From Bacillota bacterium (GTDB lineage Bacteria; Bacillota; Clostridia; Acetivibrionales; DTU013), in assembly GCA_023426125.1 (NCBI GenBank), contig JAFABI010000068.1, positions 103,502-167,501 on the forward strand: a DNA stretch of 64,000 nt, written 5' to 3'. Positions 18,402-26,567 of this stretch are shown one piece after another. Positions within the stretch are counted from its first letter, which is position 1. Every line of letters begins with the position of its first letter. The notes beneath the pieces were generated by a model. The model was given only the letters and a program-made list of their open reading frames with translations. It was not told the DNA's origin and made no database searches. Made by a program: the position numbers and the translations under genes.

Positions 18402-19577
18402 TTATCTGTAAACATTTTTAATAGAAACTTTTTCTCCAAGTAACCCATCAGAATAGGAAATGATTCCCCAGTATACCCAGAAAGGCATTACTTCCCACAA
18501 TGTTAGACTTATTGTCATTGGTACTAACCATATAACAAGCATGAGAATAGCGAAAATACGTTTTTCTTCGCTGAATCTTCTAAGAATAAACACGATGCTA
18601 TAAATAAGTATCATAATAATCCCTAAACACACAACTGCGCCTGATGAAACCATAATATCAAGGAAGAAATTATGTGCATAGTTATTTGTTGTGACCTCTA
18701 GATAACCGATACCGTACCCTAATATTGGTTTTTTACAAAATAATTGCCACGCATATTCCCAAAGATCTAGTCGCAAGCCGAATATATCTTTGTTTTCAAT
18801 CATAATACTGAAAGATCTCAGGGAATAACTATTCAATTTTAAACTATCTGCCAGCCCTATCAGCATACTTATTATTTCAGTACGTAGTGTATATACAAAT
18901 GCTCCTGCGAAAACCATTACAGTAAGACGTATCCATAAAATGTTTCCTTTACTAGAAAAAATGCAGTACCCAACAATAAATAATGCAAACGCAGTTAGGA
19001 TTGCGCCTTTATTTGCACAGATAAATATCTCCAAAAAAAAGACTATTATAAACAATGCTGCCCCTTTTTTCTTATAATACATTAGTAACAACACACTACC
19101 TGCAAACGCAGGAAGAATCGCCTCAAAGCCAAATGACATGTAATCACCTGACCATCGGTAATTGAAAAAAGGATCCGCTAAGAATAGCACACCCGTGCAC
19201 ACAGATAAGATACTCCAATAGTAGAGCAGTTTCGCATAATCATTCACATTTATTAGTAAAAATAGCGGAACTAATGCATAGATAATAAAACTATAATAAT
19301 AACTTCCTATTATAATATTTGGCCTAAATAACCTATCAAGCAAAAATAATGCTGAAACAAACAAAAACAGTAAGAAGAATCTATATATATTGCCCCTGTT
19401 CAGCCTCATTTTGCTCTTAAAAAGATATGATACAACAACAATAATTGTTATCGTGAGTAATATAATCGTCGAGTAGGTGGAATACTTGGTAACTATAGGT
19501 TTTAATAAAGAAAAAGAAAAATAATAAAATACAAACAGGAGCTCTGGCGCCGTAGTTCTTTTTTTTGCTTTCTCCAT
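18402..19577 (-). CDS. Wzy-like O-antigen/exopolysaccharide polymerase
   Basis: About 391 residues with 10-12 hydrophobic segments and a larger periplasm-side loop before the last third (around WEYAWQLFCKKPILGYGIGY), the pattern of the Wzy/O-antigen ligase superfamily. KPILGYGIGYLE resembles the G-x-G-x element of the Wzy_C domain. Start ATG 19577 is chosen for AGAGG 6 nt upstream; the frame is open to TTG 19598. As the only such protein in the locus it is the best candidate polymerase, working with the Wzx-like flippase at 10878. Polymerases are poorly conserved, so the call rests on topology, the short motif and context. Confidence 0.8.
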   Translation of the reverse strand: MEKAKKRTTAPELLFVFYYFSFSLLKPIVTKYSTYSTIILLTITIIVVVSYLFKSKMRLNRGNIYRFFLLFLFVSALFLLDRLFRPNIIIGSYYYSFIIYALVPLFLLINVNDYAKLLYYWSILSVCTGVLFLADPFFNYRWSGDYMSFGFEAILPAFAGSVLLLMYYKKKGAALFIIVFFLEIFICANKGAILTAFALFIVGYCIFSSKGNILWIRLTVMVFAGAFVYTLRTEIISMLIGLADSLKLNSYSLRSFSIMIENKDIFGLRLDLWEYAWQLFCKKPILGYGIGYLEVTTNNYAHNFFLDIMVSSGAVVCLGIIMILIYSIVFILRRFSEEKRIFAILMLVIWLVPMTISLTLWEVMPFWVYWGIISYSDGLLGEKVSIKNVYR

Positions 19578-19651
19578 AGTAGCCTCTTTCATTTGCAAAT
19601 AATAATCTCTCTAAAACGTTGCTGTACTGCTCCATTGTTAAGATATCTTTT

Positions 19652-20566
19652 TCAACACCAACAATGGTGTGATAAATACTCGTAACTTTTTTTGAGTAGA
19701 ATTTTTATAGTAAAAAAGGAGCTTATACGACAACTCTTAAGAAAAATTCTCCATACATCATGCCAAGCTTGTTGTCTTAGATAGCATTTAAATAATGTAA
19801 AATAATTGGCAGTGTAAACTGCTTTTTTAAAGTTCATATCTGAATCTCCATATTTATCCACCAAATAATCGAACTGTCTAAGGAACTTCGCTTTTACGGC
19901 TTCCATTTTTTCTCCATTAGGGATATTACTATTGTTAGCTCTTTCCCGTATATAAAGCACTTCGTTGACTTTTCCCATTAGATAACCGCTATCAAAAAAT
20001 CTTAACAAGAGCTCATAGTCTTGATGACGAATGTATGAGGCATCAAACCCACTTAATTTTGTTATAGCTTCTCGACGAAACATAATCCCGCTCGTCTGTG
20101 GTGTCATATTCAATAGTAAAATATCTTTAGTATAATCTTCCTTATTTTGCAAAATAATTGCTTGACCGTCCTTTTTATAGTCACAGCAACAAGCTGCATA
20201 TTTTTTAAACTTCTCCAAGAAATTCGATTGCTTCTCGACCTTTGTATCTAGAAACCAATCATCATCATCTAAGAAGCAAAGCAATTCACCGTCTGAATTT
20301 TCTATGCCTGTGTTTCTTGCTGCGGAGCCATTCATATTTTTCTCATGGCAAATGTATTTCACACGTGAGTCTGGTACATAGCTTTTCATTATATGCGAAG
20401 TTAACTTCCGCCATTCTGTATCAGGATTATTATCATCAACTATAACTACTTGCACGTTTTGGTAATCTTGGTTTAATACAGAATTAATTGCACGGGAAAG
20501 CATATCTGATCGTTTATATGTTGGAATAATAACACTCACAAGTGGCTTTTTTCCCGTTTTGGTCAT
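19652..20566 (-). CDS. GT2 family glycosyltransferase
   Basis: 304 residues with the GT-A core of family GT2: VSVIIPTYKRSDML (nucleotide site), VVIVDDNNPD, GSAARNTGI, and the metal-binding CFLDDDDWF (D-x-D). GGAGG precedes ATG 20566. A broken paralogue lies immediately upstream (20627-20784) with a very similar N-terminus, so this gene appears to be one half of an old tandem pair. It should add one residue of the repeat unit. The C-terminal 60 residues are basic and hydrophobic. Confidence 0.88.
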   Translation of the reverse strand: MTKTGKKPLVSVIIPTYKRSDMLSRAINSVLNQDYQNVQVVIVDDNNPDTEWRKLTSHIMKSYVPDSRVKYICHEKNMNGSAARNTGIENSDGELLCFLDDDDWFLDTKVEKQSNFLEKFKKYAACCCDYKKDGQAIILQNKEDYTKDILLLNMTPQTSGIMFRREAITKLSGFDASYIRHQDYELLLRFFDSGYLMGKVNEVLYIRERANNSNIPNGEKMEAVKAKFLRQFDYLVDKYGDSDMNFKKAVYTANYFTLFKCYLRQQAWHDVWRIFLKSCRISSFFTIKILLKKSYEYLSHHCWC

Positions 20567-20626
20567 TTCGCTTCCTCCAAATTAATCTACAAAATATTCT
20601 GCTGGGATCATTTTTCTTTCACCATT

Positions 20627-20784
20627 TCATACTAGGATATAATCGTCTACAACTACTATCCGGATGTTTTATATGTTTGAGTAAGCACAGAATCAATCGT
20701 CCCCAAAAGCATATTAGAACGCTTATATGTAAGTATGATAACGCTTACTAGTGGCAATGATACCGCACCGTTTATTTCAAACAT
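20627..20784 (-). pseudogene. frameshifted 5' fragment of a GT2 glycosyltransferase
   Basis: ATG 20784 has a good AAGGAG site and begins a GT2-like protein: LPLVSVIILTYKRSNML, then TIDSVLTQTYK. After about 40 codons the frame hits TAG. Shifting by one base near 20660 restores IVVVDDYI, the next GT2 motif, before a stop at 20627. The rest of the enzyme is missing. Its close similarity to the start of the next gene (20566) points to duplication followed by deletion. Overlap with the upstream gene is 13 bp. Confidence 0.8.
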
Positions 20785-21572
20785 ACTTTTAATCTCCTTA
20801 AATACTCTTTCTTCCCTTGCTTCATATACTTTATTGCTTGACAAATACTCATATTATTGACACACAAGTCTCGATGCCTTAAAGCGAATTGCAAGATTAA
20901 TATAATTGAAAGTCTCTTACTCATTGCAGTAAACGCTGCACCTCTGCCGATGAAATAGCGATCATCATACCCCGTAAACCATGTTGAAGAACCAATATGC
21001 AAGTCAGCAATTACTGTTGGAAAGTAATAAAGCTCAAGCCTTTTTCCCAAGCAATGAAAAAGAAATGTATTTTCTTCTCCCATTAAAAACTCAGTTCCAG
21101 CTCCGATCAATTCGTCAAATCTGATGCCTTTTCCAATGATCTTTTCTCTTTTGAAAGCTAATTCAACCGACGACGCCCGCATAGATTTTAAATAGCCGAG
21201 CTTTTGAGTATTACTTGGATAATCCTTAAATTTCTTCTCAATACCTTTTATCTGAAAGCGAATAATCGCAGCGCTTTGATAACAATCAAACGCTTTTATT
21301 ATCTCATCAAAATAATTGTCCTTCAATATTTCGTCTTCATCAGCAATAAGACATATTTCTGCTGTTGCTTCATTTATAGCCATATTCCGGCTCTTGCTAA
21401 GACCCCGTTCCGTCGTATCGATCCATATAATGTTATGCCCATTATGCTCAAATTCCTGCTTGCATTCTTTATCACATTGATTAATTACAACTGCATCCGT
21501 CTGGATGTTCATCTTGTCAAGTAGTGAGCAGTCTATTTGACCCATCGTTGCTACTAAAACCTGCAGATTCAT
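20772..21572 (-). CDS. GT2-like glycosyltransferase (GT-A fold)
   Basis: 266 residues. The start VLVATMGQ, a middle IIWIDTTERGLSKSRNMAI and the acidic CLIADEDEIL suit a GT-A glycosyltransferase related to family 2, with DEDE as the metal-binding D-x-D equivalent. FDELIGAGTEFLMGEENTFLF is the typical acceptor-side segment. It overlaps the upstream GT4 gene by 4 bp (ATGA), indicating coupled translation, with GGAGG upstream. Substrate unknown. Confidence 0.83.
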   Translation of the reverse strand: MNLQVLVATMGQIDCSLLDKMNIQTDAVVINQCDKECKQEFEHNGHNIIWIDTTERGLSKSRNMAINEATAEICLIADEDEILKDNYFDEIIKAFDCYQSAAIIRFQIKGIEKKFKDYPSNTQKLGYLKSMRASSVELAFKREKIIGKGIRFDELIGAGTEFLMGEENTFLFHCLGKRLELYYFPTVIADLHIGSSTWFTGYDDRYFIGRGAAFTAMSKRLSIILILQFALRHRDLCVNNMSICQAIKYMKQGKKEYLRRLKVCLK

Positions 21573-22765
21573 AATGCCTCCAGAATTAACTTCTTAAGTC
21601 TTTCATAGGATACTGTGCGATCAAAGCGTTCTTCTGCAAGACTGCGGTTCTGTATGCCTAGTGTGTTCCGTAACTCTGTATTCTCAGTAAGCCGTGCAAT
21701 TGCATCGGCCAACTGGGGAATATTCCCATTTTCACAGTTAACACCCATATTATACTCCGTCACTAAATTTCGGTATTCCGGACATTCCTGAGTATTCACA
21801 ACTGCCAGTCCTGCAGCAGCATAGTCGCCAACCTTATTAATGATACTGCCCGCTGAACCTGATTTAATGGGATTTACTGCAAAATCACAGATGCAAAGCT
21901 GCGCCACCATATCCGGATAGGAAAGTTGTCCTGTAAACAGCACCGGAACATCCAACTGTCGAGCGTAGTCTTCAAATTTGTGTTTCTGTGGGCCATCACC
22001 CATGACAATAAAACGTAAACATGATGCATGGTTCTCTTTTCTCAGCAACGCCATCGCATCTAGAACACCAATCAGATCATAGCTGCTGCCGAGAGTCCCA
22101 ATATATGCCATCCAGACTTCACCGTCAGGCTTTTGCCGTTTAGGCTGTGCTTTACGAAGCTCATCAAACTTTGAAAGCTGTGTACCGAGATAGATACTGT
22201 GACCCTCTTTGCACTTTTTATTCACAGAAAGCGCTCTGTCAACATAGAGCTGCGATACGGCGCAAATATCATCGGCAGCACCATAAATGCGATTTGCTAT
22301 AGAGTTGAACGGCGCGAAGATAATCCGACTGACGACTGGAACATGAAACACCATTTTAAATGCTTCCGGCCACAGATCCTGTACATCAATTATAAAGCGG
22401 ACACCCCTTTTTTTACAATATTTCGCCGCCTCCAGCGGAGCGGTAAGCGATGGAACCGCAGTATAAATGACATCTGGCTTTTTGCGTTGCTTTAAGTACG
22501 CCGCAACATTTTTACCAAATTCATGATGGCTGGCAAAGCGTTTCAGGCAAACGTTTTTCGGATAGCCACTTTCGTGCAATAATGTAGTTTTGTAATGAAA
22601 ATCGGGTGATGACACATTTCTTGGCTGCTTAGTCTCATGATCAAAGTCGCTAGCAATCAATTCTACAGCATGATCCTGCGCAAGCAGTTCTGCTAAATAA
22701 AGAAAACGTCCATTTCCCTGTCTACTTAGATTACTTGGAAAATTAGCAATAATTAAAACATCCAT
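21569..22765 (-). CDS. GT4 family glycosyltransferase
   Basis: 398 residues with GT-B features: IANFPSNLSRQGNGRFLYLAELL at the N-terminus, VQDLWPEAF typical of WbuB/FnlC-like transferases, MAYIGTLGSSYDL and VMGDGPQK. The donor-site segment is altered: SGSAGSIINKVGDYAAAGLAVV occurs where many members have an E-x7-E, and this variant is common among relatives. It probably adds the second sugar after the initiating phosphoglycosyltransferase. AAAGGA lies before ATG 22765. A gap of about 130 bp separates it from the acetyltransferase gene upstream. Confidence 0.87.
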   Translation of the reverse strand: MDVLIIANFPSNLSRQGNGRFLYLAELLAQDHAVELIASDFDHETKQPRNVSSPDFHYKTTLLHESGYPKNVCLKRFASHHEFGKNVAAYLKQRKKPDVIYTAVPSLTAPLEAAKYCKKRGVRFIIDVQDLWPEAFKMVFHVPVVSRIIFAPFNSIANRIYGAADDICAVSQLYVDRALSVNKKCKEGHSIYLGTQLSKFDELRKAQPKRQKPDGEVWMAYIGTLGSSYDLIGVLDAMALLRKENHASCLRFIVMGDGPQKHKFEDYARQLDVPVLFTGQLSYPDMVAQLCICDFAVNPIKSGSAGSIINKVGDYAAAGLAVVNTQECPEYRNLVTEYNMGVNCENGNIPQLADAIARLTENTELRNTLGIQNRSLAEERFDRTVSYERLKKLILEAL

Positions 22766-22894
22766 ATTCTAGTATTCCTTTGTGTATAAAGCAATGCGCT
22801 TAATTAAAATTCAAAGATCACTCTACTGTAATGTCGCTTCACAATTAACATAATAATCATGTTATCATTTCTTTTTTTAGGAGCTGACAGTTCA

Positions 22895-23530
22895 TTAGTT
22901 AACCTTCCTAGCTGGAACTCCAATATAAGTCCCAGCATCTAATATATCCCTAACCACTACAGCACCTGCTCCTATTATACAACAATTCGTAATATTAAGG
23001 TTATTGCTTACCACACTTCCAATCCCCAACCATGTCCCTTTACCTACTTTAACTGTTCCAGCTAGATGTGCTCCCGGAGATATATGAACATAATCCTCTA
23101 TAATACTATCATGGTCTATTATCGCTCCAGTGTTTACTATGCACCCTACACCTATTCTGCTACAACAATTAATAACTGCTCCAGCCATAACAACTGTGCC
23201 GGCTCCCATTTCAACATTCTCTCCAATAACTGCATTAGGGTGAACTAATAGGGGTATAGACGCTCCTGACATTTTCAGATGACTTTGAAACTTTTCTCTT
23301 ATCTTGTTGTTACCGATTGCCACAAAGATGTCGTAATCGGTAATATATGAGAGCACATCATTTGATTTGCCTATAACATCTATTCCTAATGAATGCCTAA
23401 CAGCTTCGTCATCATCCAAGAAAAAAATCTGCTGCCATTTATTCATCTTTTTAGCTATATCTGCAGCAACTTTTCCATGACCGCTTGCACCTATTATAAT
23501 AAGTTTATTTTTACTTTTTATATTTTCCAT
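22895..23530 (-). CDS. NeuD/PglD/EpsM-like sugar acetyltransferase
   Basis: 211 residues. A small Rossmann-like N-terminal domain (IIGASGHGKVAADIA) precedes a left-handed beta-helix of hexapeptide repeats (NAVIGENVEMGAGTVVMAGA, GAHLAGTVKVGKGTWLGIGS), the layout of PglD and NeuD. The invariant catalytic-type His occurs in IIDHDSII. It should N-acetylate the UDP-4-amino-sugar made by the aminotransferase at 24222, giving a UDP-bacillosamine-type donor. It lies 6 bp after the stop of the phosphoglycosyltransferase gene. Order PglE-PglC-PglD equals EpsN-EpsL-EpsM of Bacillus. Confidence 0.9.
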   Translation of the reverse strand: MENIKSKNKLIIIGASGHGKVAADIAKKMNKWQQIFFLDDDEAVRHSLGIDVIGKSNDVLSYITDYDIFVAIGNNKIREKFQSHLKMSGASIPLLVHPNAVIGENVEMGAGTVVMAGAVINCCSRIGVGCIVNTGAIIDHDSIIEDYVHISPGAHLAGTVKVGKGTWLGIGSVVSNNLNITNCCIIGAGAVVVRDILDAGTYIGVPARKVN

Positions 23531-23536
23531 ACGCTT

Positions 23537-24220
23537 TTATACATTTACGCTTTCCTTAACAATCCCAGTAAACGGCTCCATTGTTGCAGCTGCATCCGAG
23601 TTAATTCCTTCTTTTGCAAAGACCTTTTTTATTGTAAGTAAAACAATTTTCCAATCTCCAATAAAACTTACATTATCGACATATCGCACATCCATATCAA
23701 ACTTATCTTCCCAACTAATAGCATTTCGTCCGTTAACTTGCGCTAAGCCGGATAAACCAGGTCTGACTTCATGGCGGCGTTTTTGATGGTCATTGTAAAG
23801 AGGTAAGTATTGTATCAATAACGGCCTTGGACCTATGATGCTCATATCGCCCTTTAGGATATTGAACAACTCCGGCAACTCATCCAAGGATGTAGAGCGT
23901 AGAAGCCTTCCAAATTCAGTCAATCTAATTTTATCCGGTAATACTTCTCCATTCTCATCCCTTTTATCAGTCATTGTTCTGAATTTATAAAGAGTGAATA
24001 TCCTCTCGTTAACTCCTGGACGCTTCTGCTTGAAAATTATAGGATTGCCGAGTTTAAGCCTTACTAATAAAGCTACTATCAATAAAACAGGTGATAAAAT
24101 AACTATTGCAAGAAGCGATAAAATAAAGTCCATTGGCCTTTTGACATATTTTCTATATATATTTCCTCTGTTGGAATAATACATATGTAACTTTATATTT
24201 GGCCTCACTTCACTCTGCAT
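23537..24220 (-). CDS. initiating phosphoglycosyltransferase (EpsL/PglC-like)
   Basis: 227 residues. One N-terminal re-entrant hydrophobic helix (FILSLLAIVILSPVLLIVALLV) is followed by the bacterial sugar transferase domain: KQKRPGVNERIFTLYKFRTM, LPDKIRLTEFGRLLRSTSLDELPEL (Asp-Glu dyad) and GPRPL. It moves a sugar-1-phosphate, here probably diNAc-bacillosamine phosphate, to undecaprenyl phosphate and starts the repeat unit. The GGAGATAAAATG start overlaps the end of the aminotransferase gene, so translation is coupled. Confidence 0.93.
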   Translation of the reverse strand: MQSEVRPNIKLHMYYSNRGNIYRKYVKRPMDFILSLLAIVILSPVLLIVALLVRLKLGNPIIFKQKRPGVNERIFTLYKFRTMTDKRDENGEVLPDKIRLTEFGRLLRSTSLDELPELFNILKGDMSIIGPRPLLIQYLPLYNDHQKRRHEVRPGLSGLAQVNGRNAISWEDKFDMDVRYVDNVSFIGDWKIVLLTIKKVFAKEGINSDAAATMEPFTGIVKESVNV

Positions 24221-24221
24221 T

Positions 24222-25367
24222 TTATCTCCAAAGCCCTTTAATTATATTTACTATCTTTTTCAAGTCATCATCTGTCATTTTTGTATCACTGGGTAGACAG
24301 ACACCGTTTTCGAATATCTTCTCCGACATACCTTCTCCGATGAAATCATACTCCGCAAAGAAGGGCTGCATGTGCATGGGCTTCCATATCGGCCTTGATT
24401 CTATGTTCTCTGTCTCTAATGCTTCCATAATATCAAGAGGTTTTATTTTATCACTCAATGTACAGCAAGAGAGCCAATAATTCGGCTTGTTCCAATCATT
24501 TACAGGCATCATTTCAACACCATCTAATCCGGTCAGCTCTTGTTTGTAAAACTCATATATCTTCTTTTTCTTTTCAATCCTCTGATCCAAGACTTTAAGC
24601 TGCCCCCGGCCTATACCTGCGACAACATTGCTCATTCTATAATTGAAGCCAAGCTCGCTATGTTGGTAATGCCTTGCCTGATCCCTGCTCTGTGTAGCCC
24701 AAAATCTGACTTTTGCAATGCGCTCCTCATTATCCGATACAATCATTCCACCACCGGAAGTGGTGATGATCTTATTCCCATTGAACGAGAAAATCCCATA
24801 ATCGCCAAAAGTGCCGGTATATTTCCCTTTATATAGCGTCCCTAAAGATTCGGCCGCATCTTCAATCAATGGTACATTGTACTTCTTGCAAAGTACAGTT
24901 ATGTTATCAATATCTGCAGATAAACCATAAAGATGAACTATAATAACCGCCTTTGGAAGCTCTCCTTTTTCTGCATACTTTATAAATGCCTTTTCCAAGG
25001 CAACAGGGCTCATGTTCCAAGTCTTATAATCGCTATCAATGAATACAGGTACTGCATTTTGATAAATGATTGGATTTGCCGTAGCAGAAAAAGTAAGTGT
25101 TGGACAGAATACTATATCTCTATCTCCCACTCCGGCAGCTTTCAATGCAAGATGGATAGCGCCTGTCCCTGACGATAATGCAGCGGCATCTTTGATACAT
25201 ATCTTTGCAGCAATCTCTTTCTCAAACTCGTTGACGTTCTTGCCAAGAGGCGCAATCCAGTTAGTATCAAAAGCTTCTTGTATATATTGTATTTCATAGC
25301 CTTCATCACTCATATGTGGTGACGAGAGGTATATTTTTTTGTTTTTTACTGCCACATCTGTATTCAT
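24222..25367 (-). CDS. DegT/DnrJ family sugar aminotransferase (PglE/EpsN-like)
   Basis: 381 residues of fold-type I PLP enzyme. Conserved parts: SSPHMSDEGYE at the start, ALSSGTGAIHLALKAAG, FCPTLTFSATANPI, EDAAESLGT, and the PLP-binding Lys in FSFNGNKIITTSGGG. The C-terminus has the ESRPIWKPMH loop typical of UDP-4-keto-6-deoxy-GlcNAc 4-aminotransferases. It uses the keto sugar made by the CapD/PglF-like dehydratases upstream and feeds the acetyltransferase downstream. The ribosome site is weak. A 186-bp gap separates it from the regulator gene. Confidence 0.92.
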   Translation of the reverse strand: MNTDVAVKNKKIYLSSPHMSDEGYEIQYIQEAFDTNWIAPLGKNVNEFEKEIAAKICIKDAAALSSGTGAIHLALKAAGVGDRDIVFCPTLTFSATANPIIYQNAVPVFIDSDYKTWNMSPVALEKAFIKYAEKGELPKAVIIVHLYGLSADIDNITVLCKKYNVPLIEDAAESLGTLYKGKYTGTFGDYGIFSFNGNKIITTSGGGMIVSDNEERIAKVRFWATQSRDQARHYQHSELGFNYRMSNVVAGIGRGQLKVLDQRIEKKKKIYEFYKQELTGLDGVEMMPVNDWNKPNYWLSCCTLSDKIKPLDIMEALETENIESRPIWKPMHMQPFFAEYDFIGEGMSEKIFENGVCLPSDTKMTDDDLKKIVNIIKGLWR

Positions 25368-25553
25368 TGTTTTATACCGTTAACTACCTTTTCATTTTGA
25401 GTATTGATAAATAACACAAGACATAAATTTCAAAATTTATAACAAAAAAGCATAGCTTCACTACAATTCACCAAAAAATTCCTTTTGTGGATATTCATAC
25501 TACTTCATTGCCAGAAATATAGCGAAACAGTAATTCTTATCAATTAAAGTTTT

Positions 25554-26081
25554 TTATGTGCAATCTATTCCATTAAGCAAATTTATATACTCTATACCTT
25601 GCTTCTTGTAGATTTCTTCCTTTTTAGCCTGCCATAAAAGCACAACCGGCTTTTTATCAGTATCTTGTGGTACAGATGTGCCGCTTAGCCATACTGACCC
25701 AGGCAACTTCCTTTCATTTGCTATCTGATGCAGGATCTGAGCTATCTCGTCACTTTCCCCATCCAAGTAAATTATGTAGCCATTTGCCTCATACTGCCCA
25801 TAAATATGCTCTACCTCCGCTTTTAAAAGCAACACTAGCTTGAAAGCGTTCTTTATGTAATTGTAAGTCCTTCCCGCATTCCTGGCTATCCCCTTCGGCG
25901 TAAGTATGTAGCGCATACTCCTGGCATTGAGCTTTTCTATGGTGACAAAGCCTTTTTCTACAAGCCTGTGTAGAATAAGATTCAATTGCCCCAGAGACAG
26001 CTCCGAAAGCTTGGCAAGCTGTCTCTGGGAGATTTTCTCATCTCGTGCTATATAGCTGATTATTTTTTCATCATGTTCCAT
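25554..26081 (-). CDS. winged-helix transcriptional regulator of the glycan locus
   Basis: About 175 residues from ATG 26081. A MarR-like winged helix fills the first 80 residues (ISQRQLAKLSELSLGQLNLILHRL, then the wing with IEKLNARSMRYILT). The second half is alpha/beta with YIIYLDGESDEIAQI and PVVLLWQAKKEE. Regulators of this size occur in polysaccharide loci next to dehydratase and aminotransferase genes, as here. The frame stays open upstream to GTG 26315 and even to about 26360 with protein-like residues (ALFSKNYCFGVFERWSDIAG), so a longer product or a lost upstream gene is possible. The 17-bp string GAATTACTGTTTCG with neighbours occurs both upstream (about 26320) and just after the stop (about 25525). 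Confidence 0.75.
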   Translation of the reverse strand: MEHDEKIISYIARDEKISQRQLAKLSELSLGQLNLILHRLVEKGFVTIEKLNARSMRYILTPKGIARNAGRTYNYIKNAFKLVLLLKAEVEHIYGQYEANGYIIYLDGESDEIAQILHQIANERKLPGSVWLSGTSVPQDTDKKPVVLLWQAKKEEIYKKQGIEYINLLNGIDCT

Positions 26082-26501
26082 TGACAGGCCTATATCCTCT
26101 GGTACAGGAGCTTGTCTTCCTTTAGCACATGTTTGGAAAACGAACTCGCAATGTAAGTCTAAAGCTACAAATGTGTGTTTGTCAATGATTTCTCTGTCAC
26201 TTGCTATGCTGATGTTGTTTTGTGAATCAAAAAGACATAGCTTCGCCCTTTCGTACAAGGACTGTTCCACCTGTATTCCCTGGGTACCTGCTATGTCGCT
26301 CCACCGCTCGAACACGCCGAAACAGTAATTCTTGCTGAATAAAGCTTTTGGGTCGATGGTATATGTTCAAAAAACGAACTCACATAAGTAAGTTTATATA
26401 AATCCTATCGGCTTGTCAATGATTACTTAGAATTTTCGATGTGGAAAGTATAAGTATACTTCCTCTTATTATAGTTTTATTGCAACATAATCCCTAATAA
26501 A

Positions 26502-26525
26502 GGACGGCCAATGGCCGCCCCTACA
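26502..26525. repeat. short palindromic repeat, GGCC-AAT-GGCC type
   Basis: A GC-rich palindrome with an AAT centre (CGGCC AAT GGCCG) and a CCCCTACA tail inside an AT-rich gap. The same unit recurs at 39817-39843. Related units with a CGCGC AAT GCGCG core occur at 33597, 41433, 47059, 50781 and elsewhere. The 250 bp between this gene pair hold nothing else that I recognise. Confidence 0.8.
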
Positions 26526-26567
26526 TTTTATCAACAAATCTCATAATGCCTGAATATAATGCTTTAC

